A stretch of 64,000 nucleotides of DNA from CAYXLI01 sp964464925. GTDB lineage: Bacteria; Acidobacteriota; Terriglobia; Bryobacterales; Bryobacteraceae. Where the stretch lies: positions 186,001-250,000 of the forward strand of contig CAYXLI010000008.1 in NCBI GenBank assembly GCA_964464925.1, read 5' to 3'. Made by a program: the position numbers and the translations under genes. Below are positions 26,358 through 34,974 of this stretch, piece by piece. The first letter of the stretch is position 1. Each line of letters starts with the position of its first letter. The notes under the pieces are model-generated. The model was not told the origin of the DNA. It worked only from the letters and a program-made list of their open reading frames with translations, and ran no database searches.

Positions 26358-26900
26358 CTAGCGCGTCTCCGCGTTCACGCCCGGATCAATGTCTCTCTGG
26401 CCCTGCATCGGCGACTCACCGCCGTTTCCGGGATACAGAATACCGCGGACGTATTCGCCGAGGGATAGAAATGTATCCAGGTCGCTGGGCTTCTGGAAGT
26501 AGCGCGCGCCATATCGGGATGCCAGTGCTTTATCAGAGGGCGATTCGGATGACGTGAGGATCACGACGGGAAGTTGCTTCCACGCGTGAGTCTCCCGTAA
26601 CGACCGGAGCACCTCCTCGCCATCGGCCTTTGGAAGGTTCAAATCAAGCAAGAGAACGTCAGGCGACGCATCGTGCCCGTCCGTTTCAATACGCTGGAAC
26701 CATTTCCATGCCTGATCCCCATCCTCGAATAGTGTCAAGTTGAAGTCCAGGTGAGCAGACCTCAGTGCTTCCTGCACCAGGTAAACATCGCCCGGATTGT
26801 CTTCCGCCAAGTAGATACGCCAAGTTCGTCCGTTCTTCACAGCGCTAATCAGCCTGTTCGACTCCAAAAAGCGACATCTCGTTACACTCTCCCGGGCCAT
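26358..26900 (-). CDS. Single-domain response regulator (Rcp1/CheY-like)
   Basis: A 180-residue protein consisting of one receiver domain with a short extra N-terminus and a tail. The acidic pair is in LAEDNPGDV (about 32-38), the phospho-acceptor aspartate in VLLLDLNLPKADG, the switch threonine in VILTSSES and the lysine in YFQKPSD. The AEDNPGD and LDLNLPK motifs are those of the Rcp1 subgroup, which works with phytochrome-like or hybrid histidine kinases. No DNA-binding domain, so output is by protein contact. No kinase gene adjoins it. The ATG at 26900 adds about 25 residues before the domain; a later start is possible. Confidence 0.85.
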   Translation of the reverse strand: MARESVTRCRFLESNRLISAVKNGRTWRIYLAEDNPGDVYLVQEALRSAHLDFNLTLFEDGDQAWKWFQRIETDGHDASPDVLLLDLNLPKADGEEVLRSLRETHAWKQLPVVILTSSESPSDKALASRYGARYFQKPSDLDTFLSLGEYVRGILYPGNGGESPMQGQRDIDPGVNAETR

Positions 26901-26917
26901 GTGATCCTACTAGTCAG

Positions 26918-27790
26918 ATGAGCCGGTACTACGGTAGATTTGCCCCCTCTCCCACCGGCCCTCTACATTTCGGTTCGCTGGTGGCGGCGGCCGGCAGCTA
27001 TCTCGATGCACGTCATTCGGATGGAGAATGGCTGGTGCGTATCGAAGACGTCGATGAACCGAGAACGGTGCCCGGTGCGAGTGACGATATCCTCAAGACC
27101 CTTACGGCCTTCGGCTTCCAAATCAGCGGAACAGTTCTCTTTCAGAGCCGCCGTAGGTCCGTGTACGCCGCGTCCCTGGAAACACTGAAACGGGCAGGAC
27201 TGGCGTATCCATGCGGGTGTTCGCGCAAGGACTTCGCCGATTCGCAGCGGTATCCGGGAACTTGCCGGACGGGCCTTCCAGCCGGAAGGGAGCCCCGCGC
27301 GTGGCGCATGCGAGTTCCGGAATCACTCATCACGTTCGAAGATCATGTCATGGGGTTGTTGCAGGAAAGTTTGACAGCTACCTCCGGCGATTTTGTGATC
27401 CTGCGTGCCGACGGAATCTTCGCCTATCAACTCGCCGTCGTGGTGGACGATGCCGAGCAAAGTGTCACGCATGTCGTTCGCGGCGCCGATCTTCTGGACT
27501 CTACTCCGCGCCAGATCGCGCTGCAGCAGGCGCTCGGGTTCCCGCAGCCGCAGTATCTGCATTTACCCGTGGCTCAGAACGAAGCGGGCGAGAAGCTCAG
27601 CAAGCAAACGCTGGCGCCTGCCATAGATCCCGCCCGTGCCGCCATGGAGTTGATGCGTGCGCTTCGATTTCTTGGACAGAACCCGCCGGAGGAACTTGTG
27701 CGCCGGCCTCTACATGAAATCTGGAATTGGGCGATTCCGAATTGGGATGTTTCCAGGATTCCGAGAGTCTTAGGCGCTACGGTTTTATAA
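26918..27790 (+). CDS. gluQ: Glutamyl-Q tRNA(Asp) synthetase
   Basis: A 290-residue truncated glutamyl-tRNA-synthetase-like enzyme that charges glutamate onto queuosine in the wobble position of tRNA-Asp. The class I signature is PSPTGPLHFGS (about 10-20), followed by LVRIEDVDEPR, the cysteine-rich zinc region (YPCGCSRKDF, YPGTCRTG) and the second ATP motif KLSKQ (about 229). It stops before any anticodon-binding domain, which separates it from GltX. Family length is about 290-300. It stands divergent from the response regulator, 17 bp apart, and its target tRNA-Asp(GTC) is encoded at 37.9 kb. Confidence 0.93.
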   Translation: MSRYYGRFAPSPTGPLHFGSLVAAAGSYLDARHSDGEWLVRIEDVDEPRTVPGASDDILKTLTAFGFQISGTVLFQSRRRSVYAASLETLKRAGLAYPCGCSRKDFADSQRYPGTCRTGLPAGREPRAWRMRVPESLITFEDHVMGLLQESLTATSGDFVILRADGIFAYQLAVVVDDAEQSVTHVVRGADLLDSTPRQIALQQALGFPQPQYLHLPVAQNEAGEKLSKQTLAPAIDPARAAMELMRALRFLGQNPPEELVRRPLHEIWNWAIPNWDVSRIPRVLGATVL

Positions 27791-27797
27791 TCATGGC

Positions 27798-28751
27798 TTG
27801 TCCCAAAGGCTGCCTGAAAGACACGCGTTCTATTTGAACCGCCTCGGCCCGACGCCCCTCGTACCCATTGCGCTGGAGCCTCAGGATGCCCCTATTTGGT
27901 GCAAACTCGAATTCCTGAATCCATCCGGATCCACAAAAGACCGCATCGCGCGCTTCATCCTCGAAAAGGCGTGGCGCGAAGGCAAATTCGGCACCGGTGG
28001 CACCGTCATCGAGGCTTCCTCCGGGTCCACCTCGATCGCCATGGCCCTCGCCTGCGCCCAATTGGGTGTCCGCTTTATTGCCGTTATGCCTGAAGGCGTT
28101 TCCAGCGAACGAGTCCTCATCATCCAAGCCTACGGTGGAGAGATCCGTTTCACGCCGAAACAGGGGGGGATTGGTTGCGCTATCGCGGAAACGGAACGTC
28201 TCGCGGAGGAGTTGAACGCTTTTTTACCTCAACAGTTCTCCAATCCTGACAACGCCCTCGCGCACCAGATGGGAACTGCGCGCGAAATCATGGACCAGAT
28301 TCCAGGGGGCGTTGTGGATGCTGTCGTGTCCGGCGTGGGAACAGGCGGCACCCTGGTCGGACTTTTCCACGGCCTGAGCGATGCCGGTTGCCGAATCGTG
28401 CCTGTGTGCGCCCGCCCCGTGAACATTACCGGCTCGGCGGCTGACGTGGAGTGCTGCAGTTTCTCGACTCGCATCCCTGGCGTAGTCGACTGCGTTTCAA
28501 AAATCTTTCACGAAGATGCTATGCCCGGGCTGATCACGGAACAGATCCACGATGACGAAGCCATGAATATCACTCGGAAGCTCCTGCGGCTTGGTTTCCC
28601 GGTGGGCCCCTCATCGGGACTCAACTATGCCGCCGCACAGCGCATCCTCCGCAAGAATCCGGAATGGCAGACCGTGACTGTTTTCCCGGACCGGATGGAG
28701 CGCTACTTCACGACAGACCTATTCGGACCTTATCGAGGAGTGAACGCTTGA
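27798..28751 (+). CDS. Cysteine synthase/cystathionine beta-synthase family PLP enzyme
   Basis: A 317-residue fold-type II PLP enzyme. The Schiff-base lysine is in NPSGSTKDR (about residue 47) and the glycine-rich phosphate loop in SGVGTGGTLVG (about 175). The substrate loop reads SSGSTSIAMA rather than the usual SGNTGIALA, a change at the asparagine-threonine positions that normally hold the substrate carboxylate. The tail (QTVTVFPDRMERYFTTDLF) fits cysteine synthases (FPD.G.RY.ST.L). It may be an O-acetylserine sulfhydrylase variant or act on another beta-substituted amino acid. TTG start at 27798, 7 bp after gluQ; the stop overlaps the esterase start (TTGA). Confidence 0.82.
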   Translation: MSQRLPERHAFYLNRLGPTPLVPIALEPQDAPIWCKLEFLNPSGSTKDRIARFILEKAWREGKFGTGGTVIEASSGSTSIAMALACAQLGVRFIAVMPEGVSSERVLIIQAYGGEIRFTPKQGGIGCAIAETERLAEELNAFLPQQFSNPDNALAHQMGTAREIMDQIPGGVVDAVVSGVGTGGTLVGLFHGLSDAGCRIVPVCARPVNITGSAADVECCSFSTRIPGVVDCVSKIFHEDAMPGLITEQIHDDEAMNITRKLLRLGFPVGPSSGLNYAAAQRILRKNPEWQTVTVFPDRMERYFTTDLFGPYRGVNA

Positions 28752-29626
28752 AAACCCTGATCATTGCACTACTCACTGCAGGCGCAGGCGCCGCGCAATT
28801 GAACCCCACCCAGACCTGGACGGCGCAGGCCGAGAACTATTATGCGGTCAAGGCCAACATCACGTACCTCGTTGCGAACAACTACGAATCGAAGCTCGAC
28901 GTATATCAGCGCAAGGACGGCTCCGGCCCTCAGCCGACGCTGATCTACATTCATGGCGGCGGTTGGGTCGGCGGCAGCAAAGAATCGGTGCAGATGCAAT
29001 TCATGCCTTTCCTGGAGATGGGCTGGAATGTAGTAAACGTGGAGTACAGGCTGGGCCGTGTTTCTCGTGCGCCTGCAGCGGTTGAGGATTGTCTTTGCGC
29101 CCTGAAATGGGTGGCCGCACACGCCAGGGAGTATAACTTTGACGTGAATCGGCTGGTAGTGACCGGCGGCTCGGCCGGTGGACACCTGGCACTCACCACC
29201 GGGATGATTCCGGAATCCGCCGGTCTCGACCGCCAGTGCCCGGGCGCACCGCTCCCCAAGGTGGCAGCGATCCTGAATTGGTACGGGATTACCGATGTCG
29301 TGGACCTGCTCGACGGGCCCGACCGGAAGAGTTATGCCGTGGAGTGGCTTGGCAGCGCGCCGGATCGGGAAATCATCGCGCGCCGTGTCTCTCCACTCAC
29401 GTACGTTCGGCGCGGTCTGCCGCCGATTCTTACCATCCACGGGGACGCCGATCCGACGGTTCCTTACACGCACGCCACACGCCTCCGGGATGAACTAACG
29501 AAGGCCGATGTCCCGAACCTATTGTTGACGATTCCGAATGGGAAGCACGGCAACTTCAGTCCCGGCGAGCGCGTCCTGATATTCACAACCATCCGTACTT
29601 TTCTTTCCAAATATCACCTGATGTAG
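28748..29626 (+). CDS. Secreted alpha/beta hydrolase (hormone-sensitive-lipase-like esterase)
   Basis: The 292-residue product begins with a signal peptide (MKTLIIALLTAGAGAAQ). The TTG start at 28748 overlaps the upstream stop (TTGA); a longer frame back to 28664 is an artefact. The oxyanion motif HGGGW (about 76), nucleophile elbow GGSAGG, the aspartate in HGDADPTVP and the histidine in GKHGNF give a full catalytic set. It belongs to the BD-FAE/HSL-like esterases, which remove acyl groups from polysaccharides or small esters. Coupling to a PLP enzyme has no evident biochemical meaning. Confidence 0.85.
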   Translation: MKTLIIALLTAGAGAAQLNPTQTWTAQAENYYAVKANITYLVANNYESKLDVYQRKDGSGPQPTLIYIHGGGWVGGSKESVQMQFMPFLEMGWNVVNVEYRLGRVSRAPAAVEDCLCALKWVAAHAREYNFDVNRLVVTGGSAGGHLALTTGMIPESAGLDRQCPGAPLPKVAAILNWYGITDVVDLLDGPDRKSYAVEWLGSAPDREIIARRVSPLTYVRRGLPPILTIHGDADPTVPYTHATRLRDELTKADVPNLLLTIPNGKHGNFSPGERVLIFTTIRTFLSKYHLM

Positions 29627-29629
29627 TGA

Positions 29630-30067
29630 ATGGATAAACGCGTTAACATCCTGATCTGTGGAATTGTCACCGCTCCTTTCGTCGCTGCGGCGATGGAATG
29701 GGACTTCGGCGGAGACTTTTCCCACCTGCAGTTATTGAGAATGGCTGCGACGACCGGGCTTTGGGCCGTGTATGTGGGCATCACCTTCGCCCTCGCAACA
29801 ATGCGCCGCCCGCTACCGCGATTCTTCTTTGCCTGGTTCACAGTGGCAGCGCCCCTGTTCTTTCGTGAGATCCTTCACGCTGCCTTCCATTACGAAGGTG
29901 TGGGATGGTGGTGGGGCTTTGTGTCAGGGGGAGTCATCGGCGCGATCGCTATTCTGGTTGCCGTGCTTTTTGATTCGCTCGGCTGGCTGGGATCGTCCGG
30001 CGGCGGCAAACCCGGGATACCGGAACCAGACGTCCCCTTAACCCGAAGAACGCGAAGCACAGTATAG
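29630..30067 (+). CDS. Small membrane protein of unknown function
   Basis: 145 residues with four predicted membrane segments (ILICGIVTAPFVAAAM, LLRMAATTGLWAVYVGITFAL, FFFAWFTVAAPLFF, GVIGAIAILVAVLF) and a basic, proline-containing tail. I do not recognise a family. It starts 3 bp after the esterase stop, so it is probably co-transcribed with the PLP enzyme and esterase. Confidence 0.6.
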   Translation: MDKRVNILICGIVTAPFVAAAMEWDFGGDFSHLQLLRMAATTGLWAVYVGITFALATMRRPLPRFFFAWFTVAAPLFFREILHAAFHYEGVGWWWGFVSGGVIGAIAILVAVLFDSLGWLGSSGGGKPGIPEPDVPLTRRTRSTV

Positions 30068-30134
30068 GCGGAACGGCTCACCAGCAAGCACATCCCGCGC
30101 CACAAACGGCACTTCCCTTCATTGTGAAAGCGCT

Positions 30135-31058
30135 TTAGTGCCCTTCGGCCTCCAGGAAGCGCTCCACTTCGATCGCTGCCATGCAGCCGGCCCCGGCAGC
30201 CGTAATCGCCTGACGGTATACCCTGTCCTGCACATCCCCCGCGTGGAACACGCCCGTCACACTCGTCCGAGCTCCGCCGTGCGAAATCAGATACCCGTCT
30301 TGATCCGTCTCAATCTGTCCGAGGAAGGCCTTTGTATTCGGAATGTGGCCGATGGCGACAAAGAATCCGTCCACTTCGCGGTCGTTTACATCTCCCGTGA
30401 CCAGGTTGCGTAGCCGCACTCCGGTGACGTGCCCCTTTTCGATATCGAAGACATCGTCCACCACGGTGTTCATGATGAATTGAATCTTCGGATTCGCTTT
30501 TGCGCGGTCGATCATGATCTTTGAGGCGCGGAAGCTCTCCCGGCGGTGAACCAGTGCCACTTCGGACCCGAACCGTGTCAGGAAATTTGCCTCCTCCATC
30601 GCCGAGTCGCCGCCCCCGATCACCATGATCTTCTTATCGCGGTAGAAAAAGCCGTCGCAAGTCGCGCACGAACTCACACCATGACCGATCAGCTTCTGTT
30701 CATTCGGCAGATTCAGCCAGCGCGCTGAGGCCCCGGACGCAATGATTAGCGTGCGAGTCTCGATCCACTCGCCCTCGATATTCAGCCGGAAAGGTCTCTT
30801 GCTCAGGTCGGCCTCTAGGACAGACCCATGAAGATACTCCGCGCCGAAGCTCTCGGCCTGCTTTTTGATGTTCTCGACCAGATCCGGACCGTTGATGCCT
30901 TCGGGAAATCCTGGGAAGTTCTCCACCAGAGTAGTCAGGGACAACTGGCCGCCTGGTTCATGACCCGCGATCACCAGCGGTTTCAGATTGGCGCGCGCGG
31001 TGTAGATAGCTGCCGTATTCCCAGCGCAGCCGGAGCCGATAATTACGACATTTCGCAT
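30135..31058 (-). CDS. trxB: Thioredoxin reductase
   Basis: A 307-residue low-molecular-weight thioredoxin reductase, which passes electrons from NADPH through FAD to thioredoxin. ATG at 31058 opens on VVIIGSGCAGNTAAIY, the FAD loop; an in-frame GTG 11 codons earlier is less likely. The redox disulfide is CATC (in GVSSCATCDGFFY), the NADPH loop is IGGGDSAMEEA, VHRR binds the 2'-phosphate, and GVFHAGDVQD is the second FAD contact. One oddity is Cys in place of Pro in the usual GSGPAG. Minus strand, opposite to the esterase operon. Confidence 0.95.
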   Translation of the reverse strand: MRNVVIIGSGCAGNTAAIYTARANLKPLVIAGHEPGGQLSLTTLVENFPGFPEGINGPDLVENIKKQAESFGAEYLHGSVLEADLSKRPFRLNIEGEWIETRTLIIASGASARWLNLPNEQKLIGHGVSSCATCDGFFYRDKKIMVIGGGDSAMEEANFLTRFGSEVALVHRRESFRASKIMIDRAKANPKIQFIMNTVVDDVFDIEKGHVTGVRLRNLVTGDVNDREVDGFFVAIGHIPNTKAFLGQIETDQDGYLISHGGARTSVTGVFHAGDVQDRVYRQAITAAGAGCMAAIEVERFLEAEGH

Positions 31059-31097
31059 GTGTTTTGAGAAGGGTAAGTCCAATGCTAACACGCGCGG

Positions 31098-31121
31098 GGC
31101 AACGGCATTCGCCGTGTTGCC
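31098..31121. other. Stem-loop between trxB and feoB
   Basis: GGCAACGGC (31098-31106) pairs with GCC and GTTGCC in 31111-31121 around an ATTC loop, with a two-base bulge. No T-run follows on either strand. It could end feoB transcription or be incidental. Confidence 0.3.
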
Positions 31122-31251
31122 AGAGAGACAAAAGGGGACGCGCGCCCAGGAGAAGCCCGAACCTTAGGTGCTCCGGTAGTTCACTTAGGAAATATCGAGA
31201 CGCGCGTCACCGGTTCAGCAGCTTTGTAGATGCTGATCTCGCGAAAATGAT

Positions 31252-33159
31252 TCACGTCACCAAAAATAGATGGTTTGCTACAAAACCTGAGACAAAGGCG
31301 AGAACTGTCATGTAAGTGAACTGCATCACGGGCCAACGCCAGCCACCTGTCTCACGCCGTACAACCGCGATCGTCGACATGCACTGCATCGCGAAGGCAA
31401 AGAAGACCAGGAGTGCCACTGCCCCACCCATCGTAAGGTCTTTGTGGAGAGCCTCCTGTAGACTTTCCTTTTGGGTATTCGCTTCCAAACCATAGAGCGT
31501 TCCAAGCGTACCCACGATGACTTCCCGCGCCGCCAGAGATGTAATTAGCCCTACTCCGATTTTCCAGTTGAATCCGAGCGGCCGAATCACTGGCTCCACC
31601 GCGTGTCCGACCATCCCAACGTAGCTATTCTCGATCGTCGGTGGTTGTCCGTTCTCAAGCGGAAGATGCCCCAGCGCCCACAAAAGAATGGCAACGCCCA
31701 GAATCACTGTACCGGCACGGTGCAGAAACACCCTCGATCGGTCATACAGCCGCAGCCCCAGAGAGCGAAGTGTAGGACGTCGGTAAGGAGGCATCTCTAG
31801 CACAAACGGCGCCCGCTCACTCTTCAAGACGGACGATTTCAAAAGTTTCGCTGTTGCAAAAGCCGCGAGGAAGCCAAGTGCATATAAACCAAGCATCGCC
31901 GCTGCCTGGCTACCGAGAATGCCGCCCAACAACCGCTTCTCCGGAATGAACGCAGCAATCAGCAATGTATATACCGGCAGGCGAGCCGAGCAGGTCATGA
32001 ACGGTGCAATCAGAATCGTAGCGATCCGGTCCCTCTTGTTTTCGATGGTCCGCGTCGACAGAATGGCCGGAACCGCGCAGGCGTAAGCCGACAGAAGCGG
32101 GATGAAGCTCTTGCCCTGCAACCCAACCCGGCGCATCGTCCGGTCCGCAATCAGCGCGGCCCGGGCCAGATAACCCGAATCTTCCAGAACGCCAATAAAG
32201 AGGAAGAGCAACAGAATCTGCGGAAGAAACACGATCACAGCCCCGACGCCGCTCCAGATTCCGTCCACGATGAGCGACCGCAAAAGTGCATTGGGAATCA
32301 GGTTACCGACCCAGGTACCTGACCAGGAAACCAGATCCTGGACAGCCTGCATGATCGGTTTTGCCCCGCTGAAGATAGTCTGAAAAACTCCGATTACAAC
32401 CGCGAGAAACACTAGCGGACCGGCAATCGGATGAAGGAAGATCGCATCGAGCCGTTTCGTCCATTTGGAAGGCTCCGGAGGCTGATAGGAGGAGCCTCTT
32501 CCAACCTGTGTCGCCCACGCCCGGCATTTCGGAACATCCTGCAAAACAGGTAGTTGCACCAGCGGCTCTGTTCTGGCGTGGGCCGCTGCCGTACCTTCCA
32601 GAAACTGGCTGATTTTGTCTACGCCTTCGCCCGTAGCCGCGCTAATCATGGCCACCGGCGCTCCCAATTGAGCTGCCAGGGCGGCGGCATCCACCTGTCC
32701 TCCGCGAGCCCTCAGATCATCCGCCATGTTGAGGATGACCAGCGTGGGAATGTTCAGTGACAGAATCGGGGCAGCCAGCGTGAGGTGCCGGCCCAGATTC
32801 GTCGAGTCCATGATGAGGAGAATCGCGTCCGGCTTCGGCGTCCCCGGAACTTTCCCCATTAGAACGTCGTACGTTACGCGCTCGTCTTCCGAACACGGTT
32901 TCAGGCTGTAAATCCCCGGAAGGTCGATTAAGACTACTTCCCGGGCTGACGAGATACGCGCCCGGCCTGTATGGTGCTCCACAGTTACGCCGGGAAAGTT
33001 CGCGACCTTCTGCCGCAATCCGGTTAATCGGTTGAAAAGAGTTGTTTTACCGCAATTGGGAGGACCGATGAGTGCAACCGTATGTTGCCGGCTCGTCACC
33101 GCAGCCCCTGGCGGAGGATGATGCAAACTCGCCAGTGCGCAACCGTGGCAATCACTCAT
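31252..33159 (-). CDS. feoB: Ferrous iron transporter FeoB
   Basis: A 635-residue inner-membrane Fe(II) transporter with an N-terminal GTPase. G1 is GPPNCGKTTLFN (about 32-43), G2 lies in the VTVEHHTG stretch, G3 is DLPGIYSL and G4 is NMAD. After a soluble linker, gate regions and about eight membrane helices follow (FLHPIAGPLVFLAVVIGVF; SAYACAVPAILSTRTI; ITSLAAREVIVGTLGTLYG). A short cysteine-histidine N-terminus (CHGC) comes before the G domain. It is shorter than the 770-residue E. coli form. feoA lies directly upstream with 6 bp between, so they form a feoAB operon; no feoC is seen. Confidence 0.95.
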   Translation of the reverse strand: MSDCHGCALASLHHPPPGAAVTSRQHTVALIGPPNCGKTTLFNRLTGLRQKVANFPGVTVEHHTGRARISSAREVVLIDLPGIYSLKPCSEDERVTYDVLMGKVPGTPKPDAILLIMDSTNLGRHLTLAAPILSLNIPTLVILNMADDLRARGGQVDAAALAAQLGAPVAMISAATGEGVDKISQFLEGTAAAHARTEPLVQLPVLQDVPKCRAWATQVGRGSSYQPPEPSKWTKRLDAIFLHPIAGPLVFLAVVIGVFQTIFSGAKPIMQAVQDLVSWSGTWVGNLIPNALLRSLIVDGIWSGVGAVIVFLPQILLLFLFIGVLEDSGYLARAALIADRTMRRVGLQGKSFIPLLSAYACAVPAILSTRTIENKRDRIATILIAPFMTCSARLPVYTLLIAAFIPEKRLLGGILGSQAAAMLGLYALGFLAAFATAKLLKSSVLKSERAPFVLEMPPYRRPTLRSLGLRLYDRSRVFLHRAGTVILGVAILLWALGHLPLENGQPPTIENSYVGMVGHAVEPVIRPLGFNWKIGVGLITSLAAREVIVGTLGTLYGLEANTQKESLQEALHKDLTMGGAVALLVFFAFAMQCMSTIAVVRRETGGWRWPVMQFTYMTVLAFVSGFVANHLFLVT

Positions 33160-33165
33160 AGAAAG

Positions 33166-33447
33166 TTACCTTCTAAGTAGAAGATGAGCGGCGGTCTCGC
33201 GGCGAAGCGCAATTTCTGAGCCGTCGACACGAAAAACCCTGGGGTCTCCACTGGGAGCGCTGCGCGCGGCAACTACAGTTGTGCCGGGAACAAAGCCCAA
33301 CTCCATCAGGCGAATAGCGGTATCTTCCGGAAGATCGAGGCGCTCCAAAACCGCCTCTTCCCCTTCACGAAGATCACCGACATGAACCGGCGCTGGCCGG
33401 GTGACGCAAGTGGCCGCCCTTTTCCGCCTCTTGAAACTCAGTTGCAT
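33166..33447 (-). CDS. feoA: FeoA domain protein
   Basis: A 93-residue SH3-like FeoA protein that supports FeoB. ATG at 33447 is preferred; the frame remains open to 33510, but those residues do not look like FeoA. LMELGFVPGTTV is the family core, followed by DPRVFRVDGSEIALRRETA. A basic stretch (KRRKRA) at the N-terminus is extra. First gene of feoAB. Confidence 0.88.
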   Translation of the reverse strand: MQLSFKRRKRAATCVTRPAPVHVGDLREGEEAVLERLDLPEDTAIRLMELGFVPGTTVVAARSAPSGDPRVFRVDGSEIALRRETAAHLLLRR

Positions 33448-33639
33448 GTCTCTTTCAGTATCAGGTTCCTTGCCATTCGTTGTCAACAATCTCCAACCAA
33501 GTGAAATCAATAGCTTCTGAGTGGCTCCGGATCGAGGTTGAAGCGCTGAAACGCGCAGCCCAGTTGCATCTGTGGTGCGTTTTCGCCCCGATTCTCAATT
33601 GCGCCGCCACTGCCGTCACTGCATGCTAAAATCCATCCG

Positions 33640-34551
33640 GTGGCCGAAATCAATCCGAAGGACTCCTACACCCGTATGGAGGTGCTCCGCCTTCTCAACA
33701 TTTCGGAACGCCAGATGCGCGCCTGGGAACGTCACGATCTCATCCGCCCGGCGGAGTTCTTCTCATTCAGCGACTTGATTGCGCTGCGAACGCTGATCAA
33801 ACTGCGCGAGAGTCACGTCTCTTCTCCAAAGATTCGGCTGGCCGTAAATGCGATTCGCGAAAAGATGAGCCACGTCGAAGATCCTCTGAAGGAGCTGAAG
33901 GTCTTCTCGGAAGGCAAGAACATCCGCGTCGAAATATCCGGCCAGCAAATGGAGCCCGTCTCGGGCCAGTTGTTATTCAACTTCGACCAGAAGGAACTAC
34001 GCCGGCTGCTCGCTTTCCCCGCCTCCTCATCGCGCAAGAAGGACCAGCAGGCACAGAAAGAGAACGCCGAACGATGGTTCCAGCGGGGACTGGAACTGGA
34101 GCAGATCGGCGCACCGGTGGAACAGGCCATTGAAGCTTATGAAACAGCCGTCCGTCTGGACCCGCACTCTGCCGGGGCGTGGGTGAATTTGGGCACTATC
34201 CATTTCAACGCGCGGCGGTTCCCGAAAGCGGAAGAGTACTACTCCAAAGCCGTTGCAGTGGATCCGAAATACGCGCTCGCCCACTTCAATCTCGCGAATC
34301 TTTATGACGAGATTGGCGCTTACGACAAATCTCTGGAGCATTATCGCGATGCCGTTTCCCTCAATCCGCAGTATGCCGACGCCCATTACAATTTGGCCCT
34401 GCTTTATCAGGGCAACGGTCAGGTGATGGAAGCCGTCCGCCACTGGAAAGCCTATCTGCGGTTGGATCCGGGGAGTGCATGGGGCGCAATTGCGCGCCGG
34501 GAACTCGGCAAGCTCCGCCGCTCCACCCTCCTCGACGGCAAGAACGCATAA
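33640..34551 (+). CDS. MerR-type DNA-binding domain fused to TPR repeats
   Basis: A 303-residue protein starting with GTG at 33640. Residues about 9-75 are a MerR-like winged helix: YTRMEVLRLLNISERQMRAWERHDLI, then FSDLIALRTL. A linker (75-135) follows, and about 145-290 holds four to five tetratricopeptide repeats (AWVNLGTIHFNARRFPKAEE, AHFNLANLYDEIGAYDKSLE, AHYNLALLYQGNGQVMEA). MerR regulators normally have a ligand or dimer domain here, so regulation by protein contact through the TPRs is a reasonable inference. Divergent from feoAB across about 190 bp, so it might control that operon. Confidence 0.82.
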   Translation: MAEINPKDSYTRMEVLRLLNISERQMRAWERHDLIRPAEFFSFSDLIALRTLIKLRESHVSSPKIRLAVNAIREKMSHVEDPLKELKVFSEGKNIRVEISGQQMEPVSGQLLFNFDQKELRRLLAFPASSSRKKDQQAQKENAERWFQRGLELEQIGAPVEQAIEAYETAVRLDPHSAGAWVNLGTIHFNARRFPKAEEYYSKAVAVDPKYALAHFNLANLYDEIGAYDKSLEHYRDAVSLNPQYADAHYNLALLYQGNGQVMEAVRHWKAYLRLDPGSAWGAIARRELGKLRRSTLLDGKNA

Positions 34552-34614
34552 CGCTCAAAAACAGCGGTTCGGGTCCGATGAGAGTTCTGTAGGAACTTTT
34601 TCAGGAGGATCCGG

Positions 34615-34959
34615 ATGAAACAGATTATTTTCCAGTCAGGTATGCTCGCGCTCATGATGGCGAGTGCACTGAGGGCCGATATCCACGTCGGCATGCAGGA
34701 TGCGCTGAAGGCGGCAACCAACAAGCCGCAACCCGAATACACGTCGGTCGCCAGGCAAATGAAGGTGGCGGGCCGCGTTGAGGTCGAAGTAACTATTGAT
34801 TCCGACGGCAGCGTAGAGAACGTGAAGGCCGTTACGGGCAACCCCTTGCTCACCACATCCGCGGTGAGCGCGGTAAAGCATTGGAAATTCACGCCATTCA
34901 CCGCAAACGGACAGGCGACGAAAGCTGTGGCTAACCTCGTCTTCGATTTCAAGCCCTAG
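34615..34959 (+). CDS. Small exported TonB C-terminal-like protein
   Basis: 114 residues with a signal peptide (MLALMMASALRAD) and a single TonB C-terminal-like domain: P.YTSVARQMKVAGRVEVEVTID, SDGSVENVKAVTG, AVSAVKHWKFTPF, AVANLVFDFKP. A strong AGGAGG lies 8 bases upstream of the ATG. No N-terminal membrane anchor or proline-rich spacer, so it is not a working TonB; such free domains are common in Acidobacteria with unknown role. A chemoreceptor gene starts 15 bp downstream. Confidence 0.85.
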   Translation: MKQIIFQSGMLALMMASALRADIHVGMQDALKAATNKPQPEYTSVARQMKVAGRVEVEVTIDSDGSVENVKAVTGNPLLTTSAVSAVKHWKFTPFTANGQATKAVANLVFDFKP

Positions 34960-34974
34960 TCGGGGAGATGGATC

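Noticed and set aside
26145..26468. Plus-strand frame of 107 residues beginning inside the tRNA-Val
   Set aside because: Overlaps a certain tRNA and the response regulator; no protein-like features.
34615..34959. Complete TonB protein
   Set aside because: No membrane anchor or proline-rich spacer; only the C-terminal domain is present.
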